Source of the DNA: Flavobacterium sp. ENC
Lineage (GTDB): Bacteria > Bacteroidota > Bacteroidia > Flavobacteriales > Flavobacteriaceae
DNA length: 64,000 nt
Assembly (NCBI RefSeq): GCF_020991415.1
Contig: NZ_JAJMOY010000006.1
Location: forward strand, 186,001 to 250,000
Reading direction: 5' to 3'
The stretch's first letter is position 1, and every line of letters starts with the position of its first letter. Below the pieces are notes generated by a model. The model saw nothing but the letters and a program-made list of their open reading frames with translations. It searched no databases and was not told where the DNA came from. This document shows positions 26,313 to 34,126 of this stretch, piece by piece. A program made the translations under genes and the position numbers.

Positions 26313-27053
26313 ATGAAAATCGGACTTTTTATACCCTGTTATGTCGACCAGTTTTATCCAAAAGTAGGCATTGCTACCTATGAACTTTTGCAGAAATTAG
26401 GCTGCGAAGTTCATTTTCCGATGGGACAGACCTGCTGCGGCCAGCCCATGGCAAACAGTGGATATGTACATCTGACAAAGGGCTGTGATGCCAATTTCAT
26501 CAGTAATTTTGCCGGATTTGACTATATAGTGTGCCCGTCAGGGAGTTGTGTTTTGCATGTAAAAGAACATTTGCACGATGACAAAAAACAGGAACTGGCA
26601 AATGAATTACGCAAAAAAGTTTTTGAACTGACAGAGTTTATCACAGACGTTCTGAAAATTGACCATATCGAAGGAAATTTCCCCTACAGGGTCGGAATGC
26701 ATCAAAGCTGCCATGGACAACGCGGATTGAAACTTTCGCAAATGACAGAATTAAATGCACCGGCTTTCTCCAAACCGGAAAGATTACTAAGTCATATCAA
26801 AGGAATCGATTTGGTTTCTTTGACCCGAAAAGATGAATGTTGTGGTTTTGGAGGTACATTCTGCGTAACCGAAGAAGCTGTTTCGGTAAAAATGGGTCAG
26901 GACCGAATCACAGACCATCAAAATCACCAGGTCGATTATATCACCGGAGGGGATATGTCCTGCTTAATGCATCTGGAAGGAATTTTGAAAAGGCAGAAAA
27001 GCACTATCAAAACGATTCATATTGCGGAAATCTTGAATTCCTTAGAAAATTAA
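26313..27053 (+). CDS. lutA: L-lactate oxidation complex subunit LutA (CCG domain)
   Basis: 246-residue (Fe-S)-binding subunit with two cysteine-rich CCG motifs: QTCCGQPMANSGY and KDECCGFGGTFCVTEEAVSVKMGQDRI, the signature of LutA/YkgE. Works with LutB and LutC to oxidise lactate to pyruvate and pass electrons to the respiratory chain. Downstream of the rhamnose genes it would burn lactate formed from the lactaldehyde half of rhamnose. Four bases separate it from lutB. Confidence 0.92.
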   Translation: MKIGLFIPCYVDQFYPKVGIATYELLQKLGCEVHFPMGQTCCGQPMANSGYVHLTKGCDANFISNFAGFDYIVCPSGSCVLHVKEHLHDDKKQELANELRKKVFELTEFITDVLKIDHIEGNFPYRVGMHQSCHGQRGLKLSQMTELNAPAFSKPERLLSHIKGIDLVSLTRKDECCGFGGTFCVTEEAVSVKMGQDRITDHQNHQVDYITGGDMSCLMHLEGILKRQKSTIKTIHIAEILNSLEN

Positions 27054-27057
27054 AAAG

Positions 27058-28461
27058 ATGTCTTCAGAAAAAATAATAACACACAGTGAAGCAGCCACAC
27101 GTTTTAACCAAGATACAGAACGCGTAAACTGGCATGACGAAACGCTTTGGTTTGTGCGTGAGAAACGCGATAAATCAGCACACCAGATACAGGATTGGGA
27201 GCTCCTCAGAGAAACCGCTTCGAAAATTAAAAACAATGTACTTTCCAATATTCATGATTATTTGGTTGAATTTGAGGCGAATGCGCAGCAAAACGGAATA
27301 ATTGTACATTGGGCAGCCGATGCGAAAGAACATAATGAAATCGTGCATTCGATCATGGTAAAACATGAGGTGAAGCAAATTGTTAAGTCAAAATCAATGC
27401 TGACCGAAGAGTGTCATCTCAACGAATACCTCACCCAAAAAGGAATTGACGTAATCGATTCTGATCTTGGCGAACGAATTGTTCAGCTTCGAAAAGAACC
27501 GCCAAGTCATATTGTTTTGCCTGCCATTCACCTTAAAAAAGAGGATGTAAGCGAAACTTTCCATGAATATCTCGGAACAGAAAAAGGGAACAATGATCCG
27601 CAATATTTAACTGAAGCAGCCCGCCTGCATTTAAGAGATACTTTTCTGACCCGAAGAGCTGCTTTGACCGGCGTTAATTTTGCTATCGCCGAAACAGGCG
27701 AATTTGTAGTTTGTACCAACGAAGGAAATGCCGATATGGGTGCGCATTTAGCAGACGTCCATATTGCCTGCATGGGTTTTGAAAAGCTGATTCCGCAACG
27801 AAAACATCTGGGTGTTTTCCTCCGATTGCTGGCCAGAAGTGCGACAGGACAGCCTATCACTACTTTTTCGAGCCATTTTAAAAAACCAAGACACGGAAAA
27901 GAAATCCATATAGTAATTGTAGACAATGGCAGAAGCACACAACTGCGCAGGGAAGATTTTAGGAATTCCCTGAAATGCATTCGCTGCGGTGCCTGTATGA
28001 ATACCTGTCCCGTTTACAGACGCAGTGGCGGACACAGTTACCACAATGCCGTTGCCGGACCGATTGGAGCAATTTTGGCACCCAATCTCGACATGAGCAA
28101 AAATGCCGATTTGCCTTTTGCAAGCACGCTTTGTGGTTCTTGTACGAATGTTTGTCCAGTTAAAATTGATATTCACGATCAGTTGTACAAATGGCGTCAG
28201 GTTTTGGTAAAAGAAGGCCACACGCCGGCGGCAAAGACCATGGCAATGAAAACCATGGCGACTGTTTTGGCAAATCCTGTCATTTTTAACATAGCGGGAA
28301 AATCAGGCCGGTTTGTAATGAAAAATGTTCCTGCACTTGTCAATAATAAAATGAACAAATGGTACGACCAACGCGAAATGCCGGACGTTCCTGAGGAATC
28401 TTTCAGAGAATGGTACAAGAAAAATTCGAGAGAATCTAAAACGGATAAAGATGAACAGTAG
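27058..28461 (+). CDS. lutB: L-lactate oxidation iron-sulfur subunit LutB
   Basis: 467 residues. N-terminal LUD-type domain (for example TGVNFAIAETGEFVVCTNEGNADM) followed by two ferredoxin-type clusters: CIRCGACMNTCPVYRRSGGHSY and CGSCTNVCPVKIDIHDQLYKWR. This is the layout of LutB/YkgF. It overlaps lutC by 11 bases, so translation is probably coupled. Confidence 0.94.
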   Translation: MSSEKIITHSEAATRFNQDTERVNWHDETLWFVREKRDKSAHQIQDWELLRETASKIKNNVLSNIHDYLVEFEANAQQNGIIVHWAADAKEHNEIVHSIMVKHEVKQIVKSKSMLTEECHLNEYLTQKGIDVIDSDLGERIVQLRKEPPSHIVLPAIHLKKEDVSETFHEYLGTEKGNNDPQYLTEAARLHLRDTFLTRRAALTGVNFAIAETGEFVVCTNEGNADMGAHLADVHIACMGFEKLIPQRKHLGVFLRLLARSATGQPITTFSSHFKKPRHGKEIHIVIVDNGRSTQLRREDFRNSLKCIRCGACMNTCPVYRRSGGHSYHNAVAGPIGAILAPNLDMSKNADLPFASTLCGSCTNVCPVKIDIHDQLYKWRQVLVKEGHTPAAKTMAMKTMATVLANPVIFNIAGKSGRFVMKNVPALVNNKMNKWYDQREMPDVPEESFREWYKKNSRESKTDKDEQ

Positions 28462-29038
28462 AGCGCAGATTTTACAAAAAATAAAACAAAACCAACCCGC
28501 TGACGTGAGTGAGTTACCGGATCTAAAGGTTTTGGGTTCAGAGGATTTTGATATTCAGGAGACCTATAAAACCGTATTAAAAAGTATTGGAGGCGATTTC
28601 GCTGAAGTAGCAGATTATACTCAAATCATAGATTTTCTAAAAAACAGTTATGCTTTAGAAAAACGAATCATCACCACTATTCCGGAACTTTCTGAAATTG
28701 CCCGATTAGATTGGGAAAATGATGATCCCCATTCACTTGAAGATGTTGAATTAACGATTGTAAAAGCGCATTTTGGAGTGGCGGAGAATAGTGCCCTTTG
28801 GGTTACCGATGCTCTTTTAGGACAGCGCGTAGCACCCTTTATTGCACAATACCTGGCCATTATTGTTTCTAAAAAAGATATTGTTGCCACAATGCATCAG
28901 GCTTATGACAGAATCGGAAATGAGGAATATGGTTTCGGAACTTTTATTGCCGGCCCTTCCAAAACTGCCGATATCGAACAGTCGCTTGTTCTGGGAGCAC
29001 ATGGCGCCAGAGGGCTGATTGTTTTTTTGATGGACTAG
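28451..29038 (+). CDS. lutC: L-lactate oxidation subunit LutC (LUD domain)
   Basis: 195-residue LUD-family protein: VADYTQIIDFLKNSYALEKRIIT, VTDALLGQRVAPFIAQYLAII, DIVATMHQAYDRIG and the C-terminal TADIEQSLVLGAHGARGLIVFL typical of LutC/YkgG. Its start lies inside the end of lutB. Completes the three-gene lactate unit; no lactate permease gene is adjacent. Confidence 0.92.
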   Translation: MNSRAQILQKIKQNQPADVSELPDLKVLGSEDFDIQETYKTVLKSIGGDFAEVADYTQIIDFLKNSYALEKRIITTIPELSEIARLDWENDDPHSLEDVELTIVKAHFGVAENSALWVTDALLGQRVAPFIAQYLAIIVSKKDIVATMHQAYDRIGNEEYGFGTFIAGPSKTADIEQSLVLGAHGARGLIVFLMD

Positions 29039-29140
29039 AGGAGTAAGATCAGATTATTATTTTCCGGATTAATGCTATTCCGTCTTTCATAAAGTAAAGA
29101 AATTGCTTACTTTCATGGAATCGTTTCAAAACCAATTTAA

Positions 29141-30328
29141 ATGGACAAAAAATTAAAACAATTCCTCGTTAAATCGATTGTCGTATTACTGCTGATTCAT
29201 TTAGCGTATTTTATTTACGGATATTTTAAGTTTGCAGGACTGAAGGACATCAATATTTATACAGAATTCTACCGATTCAAATTTTATGATGATGTTTCCA
29301 TTTCGCATTTTTTTGTAAGCGGTTTATTCTTGTTTTTCTTTTTAATCTTTTTGCTGCGAAACCATACCAGACAGGGTTATTCTTTTTTAAATCTGCTTAA
29401 AATTGGGGGCTTGATTTTATTGATTTCATTCCTGTCTTTCTCTTTTTTTATTAGTTACAGTTTTGGTCTGAATGCGAAGCTGAAAAGCGAATTACCGGAA
29501 GCGGATTTCAATGCCGACAAGACTTTGCTGAATGTTTTAAATTCTTTTTTATACAATTATACGTCCTACAGTTCGGAGAAATTATTCAATCCGGAAAACA
29601 TTTTATATCCGAAACCTTATCCGGTTATAAAGGCCACAGAATCTATTGATTACGGATCAGACGGCAATGAATATTCAGTTAATGAATATACCTATTTTAG
29701 TATCGACACGCTAAAAGTGCTGACTTCAACGTATGAAAAAGTAAACAATAAAGCGGATTCGATTTTTGATATTTTAGGTTTTGACAAGGAACAGCTCAAG
29801 AAAAGAATCATTTCGAAAAAAGCAATAAAAGACAGTACGGAAATCATTTTCAAAGGGAGAGAAATCAATCCGGATTATGACGAAGATATTTGCATTTTTC
29901 TGCAAAATAAAAAGTTGTACGCACCAATACAGGATCTTCCTGTTGAAAAACAACAATATGACAATGCTGTAAAAAGATATAAGCTTCTTTATAAATACAA
30001 AGCTGATTCTTTGTTATACACTTTTCAAAAGCTGGATACAGTATTGAAAAAATACAATATCGAAACACAGATTAATCCAAAATTGCTGGCAAAGGATGCC
30101 TTTTATTACAGGGACCATAATAGGGAACCACTAAATGGAATAAGAAATACGTACGACAGGGCAGCCCTGAAAGATAAATTCAATACCCTGGAGAAGCTGT
30201 TTTATAAACCGAACTATCTGCATCCGTCCATAGCACTGATTTTCTTTACCGTAATTGTAGTGGTCTGGCTGATCTTGTTTCTGCTTTATGTTGTCTGGAA
30301 TCCTAAGAAGAAAAATACATCACTTTGA
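29141..30328 (+). CDS. Uncharacterised membrane protein
   Basis: 395 residues; I do not recognise the family. Hydrophobic helices near 8-29, 56-76, 84-108 and 364-388, so about 260 polar residues (110-362) sit between helices three and four, probably on one side of the membrane. That domain is rich in Lys, Asp and Tyr with no cysteine cluster or catalytic motif I can see. Separate from lutC (102-base gap) and followed by a strong terminator, so likely expressed alone. Confidence 0.7.
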   Translation: MDKKLKQFLVKSIVVLLLIHLAYFIYGYFKFAGLKDINIYTEFYRFKFYDDVSISHFFVSGLFLFFFLIFLLRNHTRQGYSFLNLLKIGGLILLISFLSFSFFISYSFGLNAKLKSELPEADFNADKTLLNVLNSFLYNYTSYSSEKLFNPENILYPKPYPVIKATESIDYGSDGNEYSVNEYTYFSIDTLKVLTSTYEKVNNKADSIFDILGFDKEQLKKRIISKKAIKDSTEIIFKGREINPDYDEDICIFLQNKKLYAPIQDLPVEKQQYDNAVKRYKLLYKYKADSLLYTFQKLDTVLKKYNIETQINPKLLAKDAFYYRDHNREPLNGIRNTYDRAALKDKFNTLEKLFYKPNYLHPSIALIFFTVIVVVWLILFLLYVVWNPKKKNTSL

Positions 30329-30353
30329 TATAGAATTCAAAGACATTTATAAG

Positions 30354-30390
30354 AGACGGCGCAGCGAGAAATCCTGCGCCGTCTGCTTTT
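30354..30390 (+). terminator. Strong intrinsic terminator
   Basis: Perfect 11-bp GC-rich stem AGACGGCGCAG (30354-30364) / CTGCGCCGTCT (30374-30384), 9-base loop, then GCTTTT. Ends the 395-residue membrane protein gene. Confidence 0.85.
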
Positions 30391-30440
30391 GGGTAACTGC
30401 CGGCATTTGTATAGTTGGGGTAATTTGCATTCCTTTGTAA

Positions 30441-30460
30441 AGAATACTAATCGGTATCTT
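30441..30460. promoter_or_regulatory. Candidate TetR operator in the tetR leader
   Basis: AGAATACTAATCGGTATCTT lies three bases before the tetR ATG and matches the downstream palindrome at 31067-31086 in 14 of 20 positions, including ATACTA and GTAT half-sites. This suggests autoregulation. Confidence 0.5.
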
Positions 30461-30462
30461 TT

Positions 30463-31065
30463 ATGAAAAAAGCAGCTTCCACACGACTTTCCATTCTTCA
30501 GAAATCATTTGAGTTAATTTATACGCATGGCTATCAGGCTACAAGCATAGACACCATAATTGCGACAACCAACGTAACCAAGGGTGCCTTTTTTTATCAT
30601 TTTAAGAATAAGGACGAAATGGGCCTTGCTGTTATTAATGAAATCATGTATCCGTTAATGCATGATGATTTTGTAAAACCACTTTTAAGTTCGGATGATC
30701 CTGTGAATGATATCTTTAAAATGATGCATTATTTACTTTTGGAAAATGAATTTTTGCTCAAAAAATACGGTTGCCCGGCAGGGAACTTAACCCAGGAAAT
30801 GTCTCCGGTAAACCAGCAGTTTAGCGAAGCACTTTCTAAACTGACGACAGAACTAAAAGAAGCCATGCAAATTGCCTTAAAAAAAGGTAAGGACGCAGGA
30901 AGTATCAGAATGGAAATAAACGAGGAGCAAGTGGCGCTTTTTGTCTTATCGGGTTATTGGGGGATCCGGAATTTCGGGAAACTTTCGGAGGATAATAATT
31001 ACTATGTTGTTTATTTAGAAGAGCTTAAGTCGTATCTGAATAATTTGAAAAAAAAGGAAATTTAA
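30463..31065 (+). CDS. TetR/AcrR-family transcriptional regulator
   Basis: 200 residues. N-terminal HTH: RLSILQKSFELIYTHGYQATSIDTIIATTNVTKGAFFYHFKNKDEMGLAVI, a textbook TetR domain. The C-terminal helical ligand domain (about 60-195) contains a single cysteine in KKYGCPAGNLTQEMS, as in several Bacteroidota TetR regulators. A perfect palindrome sits directly after its stop and before the next two membrane-protein genes, so it most likely represses them and itself. Ligand unknown. Confidence 0.9.
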   Translation: MKKAASTRLSILQKSFELIYTHGYQATSIDTIIATTNVTKGAFFYHFKNKDEMGLAVINEIMYPLMHDDFVKPLLSSDDPVNDIFKMMHYLLLENEFLLKKYGCPAGNLTQEMSPVNQQFSEALSKLTTELKEAMQIALKKGKDAGSIRMEINEEQVALFVLSGYWGIRNFGKLSEDNNYYVVYLEELKSYLNNLKKKEI

Positions 31066-31066
31066 A

Positions 31067-31086
31067 AACATACTACTTAGTATGTT
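31067..31086. promoter_or_regulatory. TetR operator: perfect 9-bp arm palindrome
   Basis: AACATACTA-CT-TAGTATGTT starts one base after the tetR stop. It covers the place where the -33 element would be for the TATATTTG element at 31092-31099, so a bound repressor would block that promoter. Confidence 0.7.
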
Positions 31087-31091
31087 TTATT

Positions 31092-31099
31092 TATATTTG
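31092..31099 (+). promoter_or_regulatory. -7 promoter element of the DUF3817 gene pair
   Basis: TATATTTG matches TAnnTTTG exactly, 25 bases before the ATG at 31125 and five bases after the palindrome. Confidence 0.6.
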
Positions 31100-31124
31100 C
31101 ATTATTATTTTAAAATAAATAACA

Positions 31125-31589
31125 ATGTACCTAACACTACTATTTTTGCATTCAGTCGTGAGATGGCTGGTGCTTTTGAGCCTGTTCTATGCTGTTATCA
31201 GGTCGTATCGGGGATACCAAAGCAAATCTTCTTTCACTAAAACGGATGATCTGGTCCGCCACTGGACAGCGACCATTGCCCATATCCAGCTGATGCTCGG
31301 TATTGTGTTATATTCCCAAAGTGCATTAATAAAGTACTTCTGGAATAATTTCGCGGAAGCATCAAAGGATCTGAATACCCTTTTCTTCGGTTTAATCCAT
31401 TTTGTTTTAATGTTGCTGGCAATTGTAATCATCACGATTGGTTCGGCGGCAGCCAAGCGTAAAATATTGGATTCCGACAAATTCAAAACAATGCTGATCT
31501 GGTTTTCTATTGCCCTAATCATCATTTTCATCGCCATTCCGTGGCCCTTTTCCCCTTTTGCTAACAGACCTTATTTTAGATCATTATGA
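31125..31589 (+). CDS. Four-helix membrane protein
   Basis: 154 residues with four hydrophobic helices (about 4-24, 45-66, 82-106, 120-142). His residues near helix starts (LLFLHSVVRWL, RHWTATIAHIQLMLG, FFGLIHFVLMLL) resemble a cytochrome-b-like arrangement; such proteins are often labelled that way in Flavobacteria, but heme binding is not shown. Overlaps the next gene by 4 bases, so the two are co-translated. Likely under TetR control. Confidence 0.75.
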   Translation: MYLTLLFLHSVVRWLVLLSLFYAVIRSYRGYQSKSSFTKTDDLVRHWTATIAHIQLMLGIVLYSQSALIKYFWNNFAEASKDLNTLFFGLIHFVLMLLAIVIITIGSAAAKRKILDSDKFKTMLIWFSIALIIIFIAIPWPFSPFANRPYFRSL

Positions 31590-31903
31590 CACATTTTTTC
31601 AAAACAAACACCGGACGATTACGAATTCTCGGATTTCTTGAAGGTATATCTTTATTGATTTTAGTTTTTATTGCAGTTCCCCTCAAATATATTTTCGACA
31701 ATCCGTCGCTGACCAAAATGATGGGGCCAGTTCATGGGGCCTTATTTCTGCTTTTTATATTCAATGCCCTGAGTGTAGGCGTGGAGCAAAACTGGAAATT
31801 TAAGAACACTACATCAAAAGTACTGCTGGCATGTATTATTCCGTTCGGGACATTTTACATTGACCATACAATTTTGCGTAAAATTGAAGCTCAGGAGAAA
31901 TAG
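31586..31903 (+). CDS. DUF3817 membrane protein
   Basis: 105 residues, three hydrophobic helices. GRLRILGFLEGISLLILVFIAVPLKYIFDNPSLTKMMGPVHGALFLLFIFNAL is the DUF3817 signature (G..HG between helices), ending IPFGTFYIDHTIL. Function unknown. Start overlaps the preceding stop (ATGA), so both belong to the TetR-controlled unit. Confidence 0.85.
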   Translation: MTHFFKTNTGRLRILGFLEGISLLILVFIAVPLKYIFDNPSLTKMMGPVHGALFLLFIFNALSVGVEQNWKFKNTTSKVLLACIIPFGTFYIDHTILRKIEAQEK

Positions 31904-31944
31904 AAAAGTTGTTATTAGATTTAAAAATAGTAAGTAGAAAAATC

Positions 31945-32160
31945 ATGATTGAAATTTTCAAAACCAATGTAAATTCAAAAAGGCAGTCCGGCAGAATTTT
32001 AAAAATGCTGGAAAGAATATTCCCGAACGCTTCTTTTGTTTTTGATCTCGAAGATTGCGATAAAATTTTACGTGTTGATCACATCGAAAAAATACAAATC
32101 ACGACGATCAAAAATGAAATCATAAATTTGGGTTTTGCCTGTGAAATATTAGAAGATTAA
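31945..32160 (+). CDS. Small conserved-looking cytoplasmic protein
   Basis: 71 residues from ATG 31945 (an upstream in-frame TTG at 31909 is less likely). Sequence MIEIFKTNVNSKRQSGRILKM, FDLEDCDKILRVD and CEILED suggests a small beta-alpha-beta fold similar in layout to metal-binding HMA-like domains but lacking a CxxC. I do not know its function. Last gene of the tetR cluster, followed by a terminator. Confidence 0.65.
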   Translation: MIEIFKTNVNSKRQSGRILKMLERIFPNASFVFDLEDCDKILRVDHIEKIQITTIKNEIINLGFACEILED

Positions 32161-32212
32161 TTCGATTGAACAATAATCACCATACGTAATTTATATGCGT
32201 ATTATTTGGTCA

Positions 32213-32251
32213 AAAGCGGCTGATTCTGTCCTGGAATCATCCGCTTTTTTT
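32213..32251 (+). terminator. Intrinsic terminator
   Basis: AAAGCGG-C-TGATTC (32213-32226) pairs with GAATCA-T-CCGCTTT (32234-32247) apart from one internal mismatch, 7-base loop, then T7. Confidence 0.85.
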
Positions 32252-32600
32252 ATGTAAGTTAAGTTTTTCATAAACTAAGATATGTATTATTTTTTTAGTT
32301 AGCTTTCGTATGGCAATAAGTGTAAAATATGCCCTTCTAACTTAAAAATATATATATAAGTAAAATCTTCAGATCTAAAAATAAATAACAGGTAAAGATT
32401 GACGTTTGGATTTAATTACAACTCATGGTTATATTCTATAAGACCATTTGTAGGAAAAAAAATAGGATTATGCGTAATATTGCGATAACAAGTTTTGTTT
32501 GAAATTTCAGCATTTTCATATCATTTTTGAACCTGTGACGATTTTTTAACCATCACTTCTTTACTATTTTCCCCAATACCTAAAATAACATTAATAAATT
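32252..32600. other. AT-rich intergenic stretch without visible gene
   Basis: About 350 bases of AT-rich DNA between the terminator and the 139-residue membrane protein gene. I see no open frame, clear promoter consensus or notable repeat here. Confidence 0.5.
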
Positions 32601-33020
32601 ATGTTCTTTACTCTTACACATGACCAGATACAATTTTGCTACGAATCAAAACGCTGGCAATATAGTTTTAATGAAATCGTAGAGCTTGGACTGCTCAAAA
32701 AAAAGAAGTCTTACCTTCTTGAAAATGGTGCTTTTATTGCCATCACTGCCATAGCTTTTTATTGTATGGTTTTCTCAGATCTAATGGAGATGTATTATAT
32801 TATACCTACTTTATTGTGCTACACTCTCATTATTATTTTTAGGTTCCATACTCACATCGATGCTGAATATTACGTCATCGTAAAAGATATTTACAGTAAA
32901 GAAATCAAGGTTAAAATAAAGCATTTAGACCGGCCTGTCATAGGAAAACAAATTGATCAGTACTTAAACCTGGAGTTCGATCGGATGGTACAAAAACAAG
33001 TTTCCAACACTCTAAAATAA
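32601..33020 (+). CDS. Small membrane protein with PH-like ends
   Basis: 139 residues. Two hydrophobic helices (about 44-60 and 66-82) sit between an N-terminal FTLTHDQIQFCYESKRWQYSFNEIVELGL and a C-terminal basic domain (EYYVIVKDIYSKEIKVKIKHLDRPVIGKQIDQYL). The 'F.LT.DQI...W.Y.F.EIVELGL' pattern resembles bacterial PH-like membrane proteins, but I cannot name the family. A 29-codon frame follows 4 bases later. Confidence 0.6.
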   Translation: MFFTLTHDQIQFCYESKRWQYSFNEIVELGLLKKKKSYLLENGAFIAITAIAFYCMVFSDLMEMYYIIPTLLCYTLIIIFRFHTHIDAEYYVIVKDIYSKEIKVKIKHLDRPVIGKQIDQYLNLEFDRMVQKQVSNTLK

Positions 33021-33024
33021 GTTG

Positions 33025-33114
33025 ATGTTATCAAACGAAACTTTTGGCTTCGACCTTGCCTTTATTGTCGTTGCCGTAGTGTATGGTTTTATTATTACTA
33101 CCAAAAGAAAATAA
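33025..33114 (+). CDS. Candidate 29-residue single-helix membrane peptide
   Basis: Short frame starting ATG at 33025, four bases after the preceding stop. It encodes a few polar residues (MLSNETFGFD), a hydrophobic helix of about 14 residues (LAFIVVAVVYGFII) and a basic tail TTKRK. This N-out/positive-inside layout is that of a real small membrane peptide, but length makes chance possible. Confidence 0.4.
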   Translation: MLSNETFGFDLAFIVVAVVYGFIITTKRK

Positions 33115-33235
33115 GAATACAGCTTCATGATCCCACGATTGGAGTTGCATCAGATTACGTATTAAAGGTATAGTTACGGTACCCTACGTTTTAATAGTGA
33201 ACTGTTTAGCTGTACAAGATCCCCCTAAAGAGCTT

Positions 33236-33622
33236 ATGACCACTTCAATAAAAAATAAAATTAAAAGCATTAGAGAGTTAAAAAATTATACTCAGGAATA
33301 TATGGCAGATCAACTAGGCGTTACCCAGGCGGGGTATAGTAAAATAGAAAAAGGAAAAACCATTCTTTCGTTTGTTAAATTAGTAGAAATAGCCCGTATT
33401 TTGGAAGTCAGTGTAGAAGATATACTAAGTTTTGACAGTCAGCGGTATTTCAATAATTTTAATAAAGTCAAAGGAAATAACAATGGCAGCATTCAGATTA
33501 ATCCGGATAACACGACAGCTTTAAAGGAGCTTTATGAAGATAAAATAATGCTTCTGGAAAAATTACTTAGCAAAACAGAAGAGGAATTAAACCGTTATAA
33601 AAAGAAATTCGGTCAGTTGTAG
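33236..33622 (+). CDS. XRE-family helix-turn-helix regulator
   Basis: 128 residues from ATG 33236; an in-frame GTG at 33197 would add 13 residues that do not look like protein. HTH_3 domain at about 5-65: IKSIRELKNYTQEYMADQLGVTQAGYSKIEKGKTILSFVKLVEIARILEVSVEDILSF. A C-terminal coiled coil (ALKELYEDKIMLLEKLLSKTEEELNRYKKKF) likely drives dimerisation. Target genes unknown. A bidirectional terminator separates it from the convergent DUF1508 gene. Confidence 0.87.
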   Translation: MTTSIKNKIKSIRELKNYTQEYMADQLGVTQAGYSKIEKGKTILSFVKLVEIARILEVSVEDILSFDSQRYFNNFNKVKGNNNGSIQINPDNTTALKELYEDKIMLLEKLLSKTEEELNRYKKKFGQL

Positions 33623-33626
33623 CAAC

Positions 33627-33658
33627 AAAAAAACGAGGTGTACAACCTCGTTTTTTTT
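33627..33658. terminator. Bidirectional terminator between XRE and DUF1508 genes
   Basis: AAAACGAGGT (33630-33639) pairs with ACCTCGTTTT (33645-33654) with a 5-base loop; A run before and T run after serve both convergent genes. Confidence 0.88.
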
Positions 33659-33676
33659 ATTTATCTTCTTATAATT

Positions 33677-34009
33677 TTATGCTGTCTGATCGTCTGTAGC
33701 CGCATCGGGAGCGTTTGATTTTACTGAAGCTATTCCGTTATCTCTGGCAGAAGTGCTTTCGTACATTTCACTTGCACCGATGATCTGGCCATTTCCTGCT
33801 TTAAGATTGAAATAGGGTTTTCCGCTGCTGGATTCCTTTTTATCATATCTGCTGTCGTCCTGTGAATTTGTTTTCACGGATTCGATTCCGTTTGCGCAGG
33901 CAGATTTTGTAGAATAGCCTTCACTGGTCAGGATAGTCTGACCGTTTCCCGCTTTTAGATTAAATTGAAATTCACCGTTTGATCTTGTAGTAATTACAAA
34001 TTTTCCCAT
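33677..34009 (-). CDS. YegP-like protein with two DUF1508 repeats
   Basis: 110 residues made of two repeats: residues 1-50 (FQFNLKAGNGQTILTSEGYSTKSACANGIESVKTNS) and 55-103 (PYFNLKAGNGQIIGASEMYESTSARDNGIASVKSNA). Each is a DUF1508/YegP unit. Small soluble protein, probably stress-related; no reaction is known. Stands alone. Confidence 0.92.
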   Translation of the reverse strand: MGKFVITTRSNGEFQFNLKAGNGQTILTSEGYSTKSACANGIESVKTNSQDDSRYDKKESSSGKPYFNLKAGNGQIIGASEMYESTSARDNGIASVKSNAPDAATDDQTA

Positions 34010-34126
34010 AGGTCTTTTTGGTTTTTTAAGTTAGGTATTAACTATTTTGATAGTGATAAAAGTACAAAACTTAGGATTACAAATCATGCCGGAATAAAAA
34101 ATAATTGCTCTTCTCCGGATCAGATT

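Noticed and set aside
27528..28221. Two long open frames (150 and 157 codons) on the - strand inside lutB
   Set aside because: They lie wholly inside the clear LutB frame, lack any recognisable motif and are explained by codon usage on the opposite strand.
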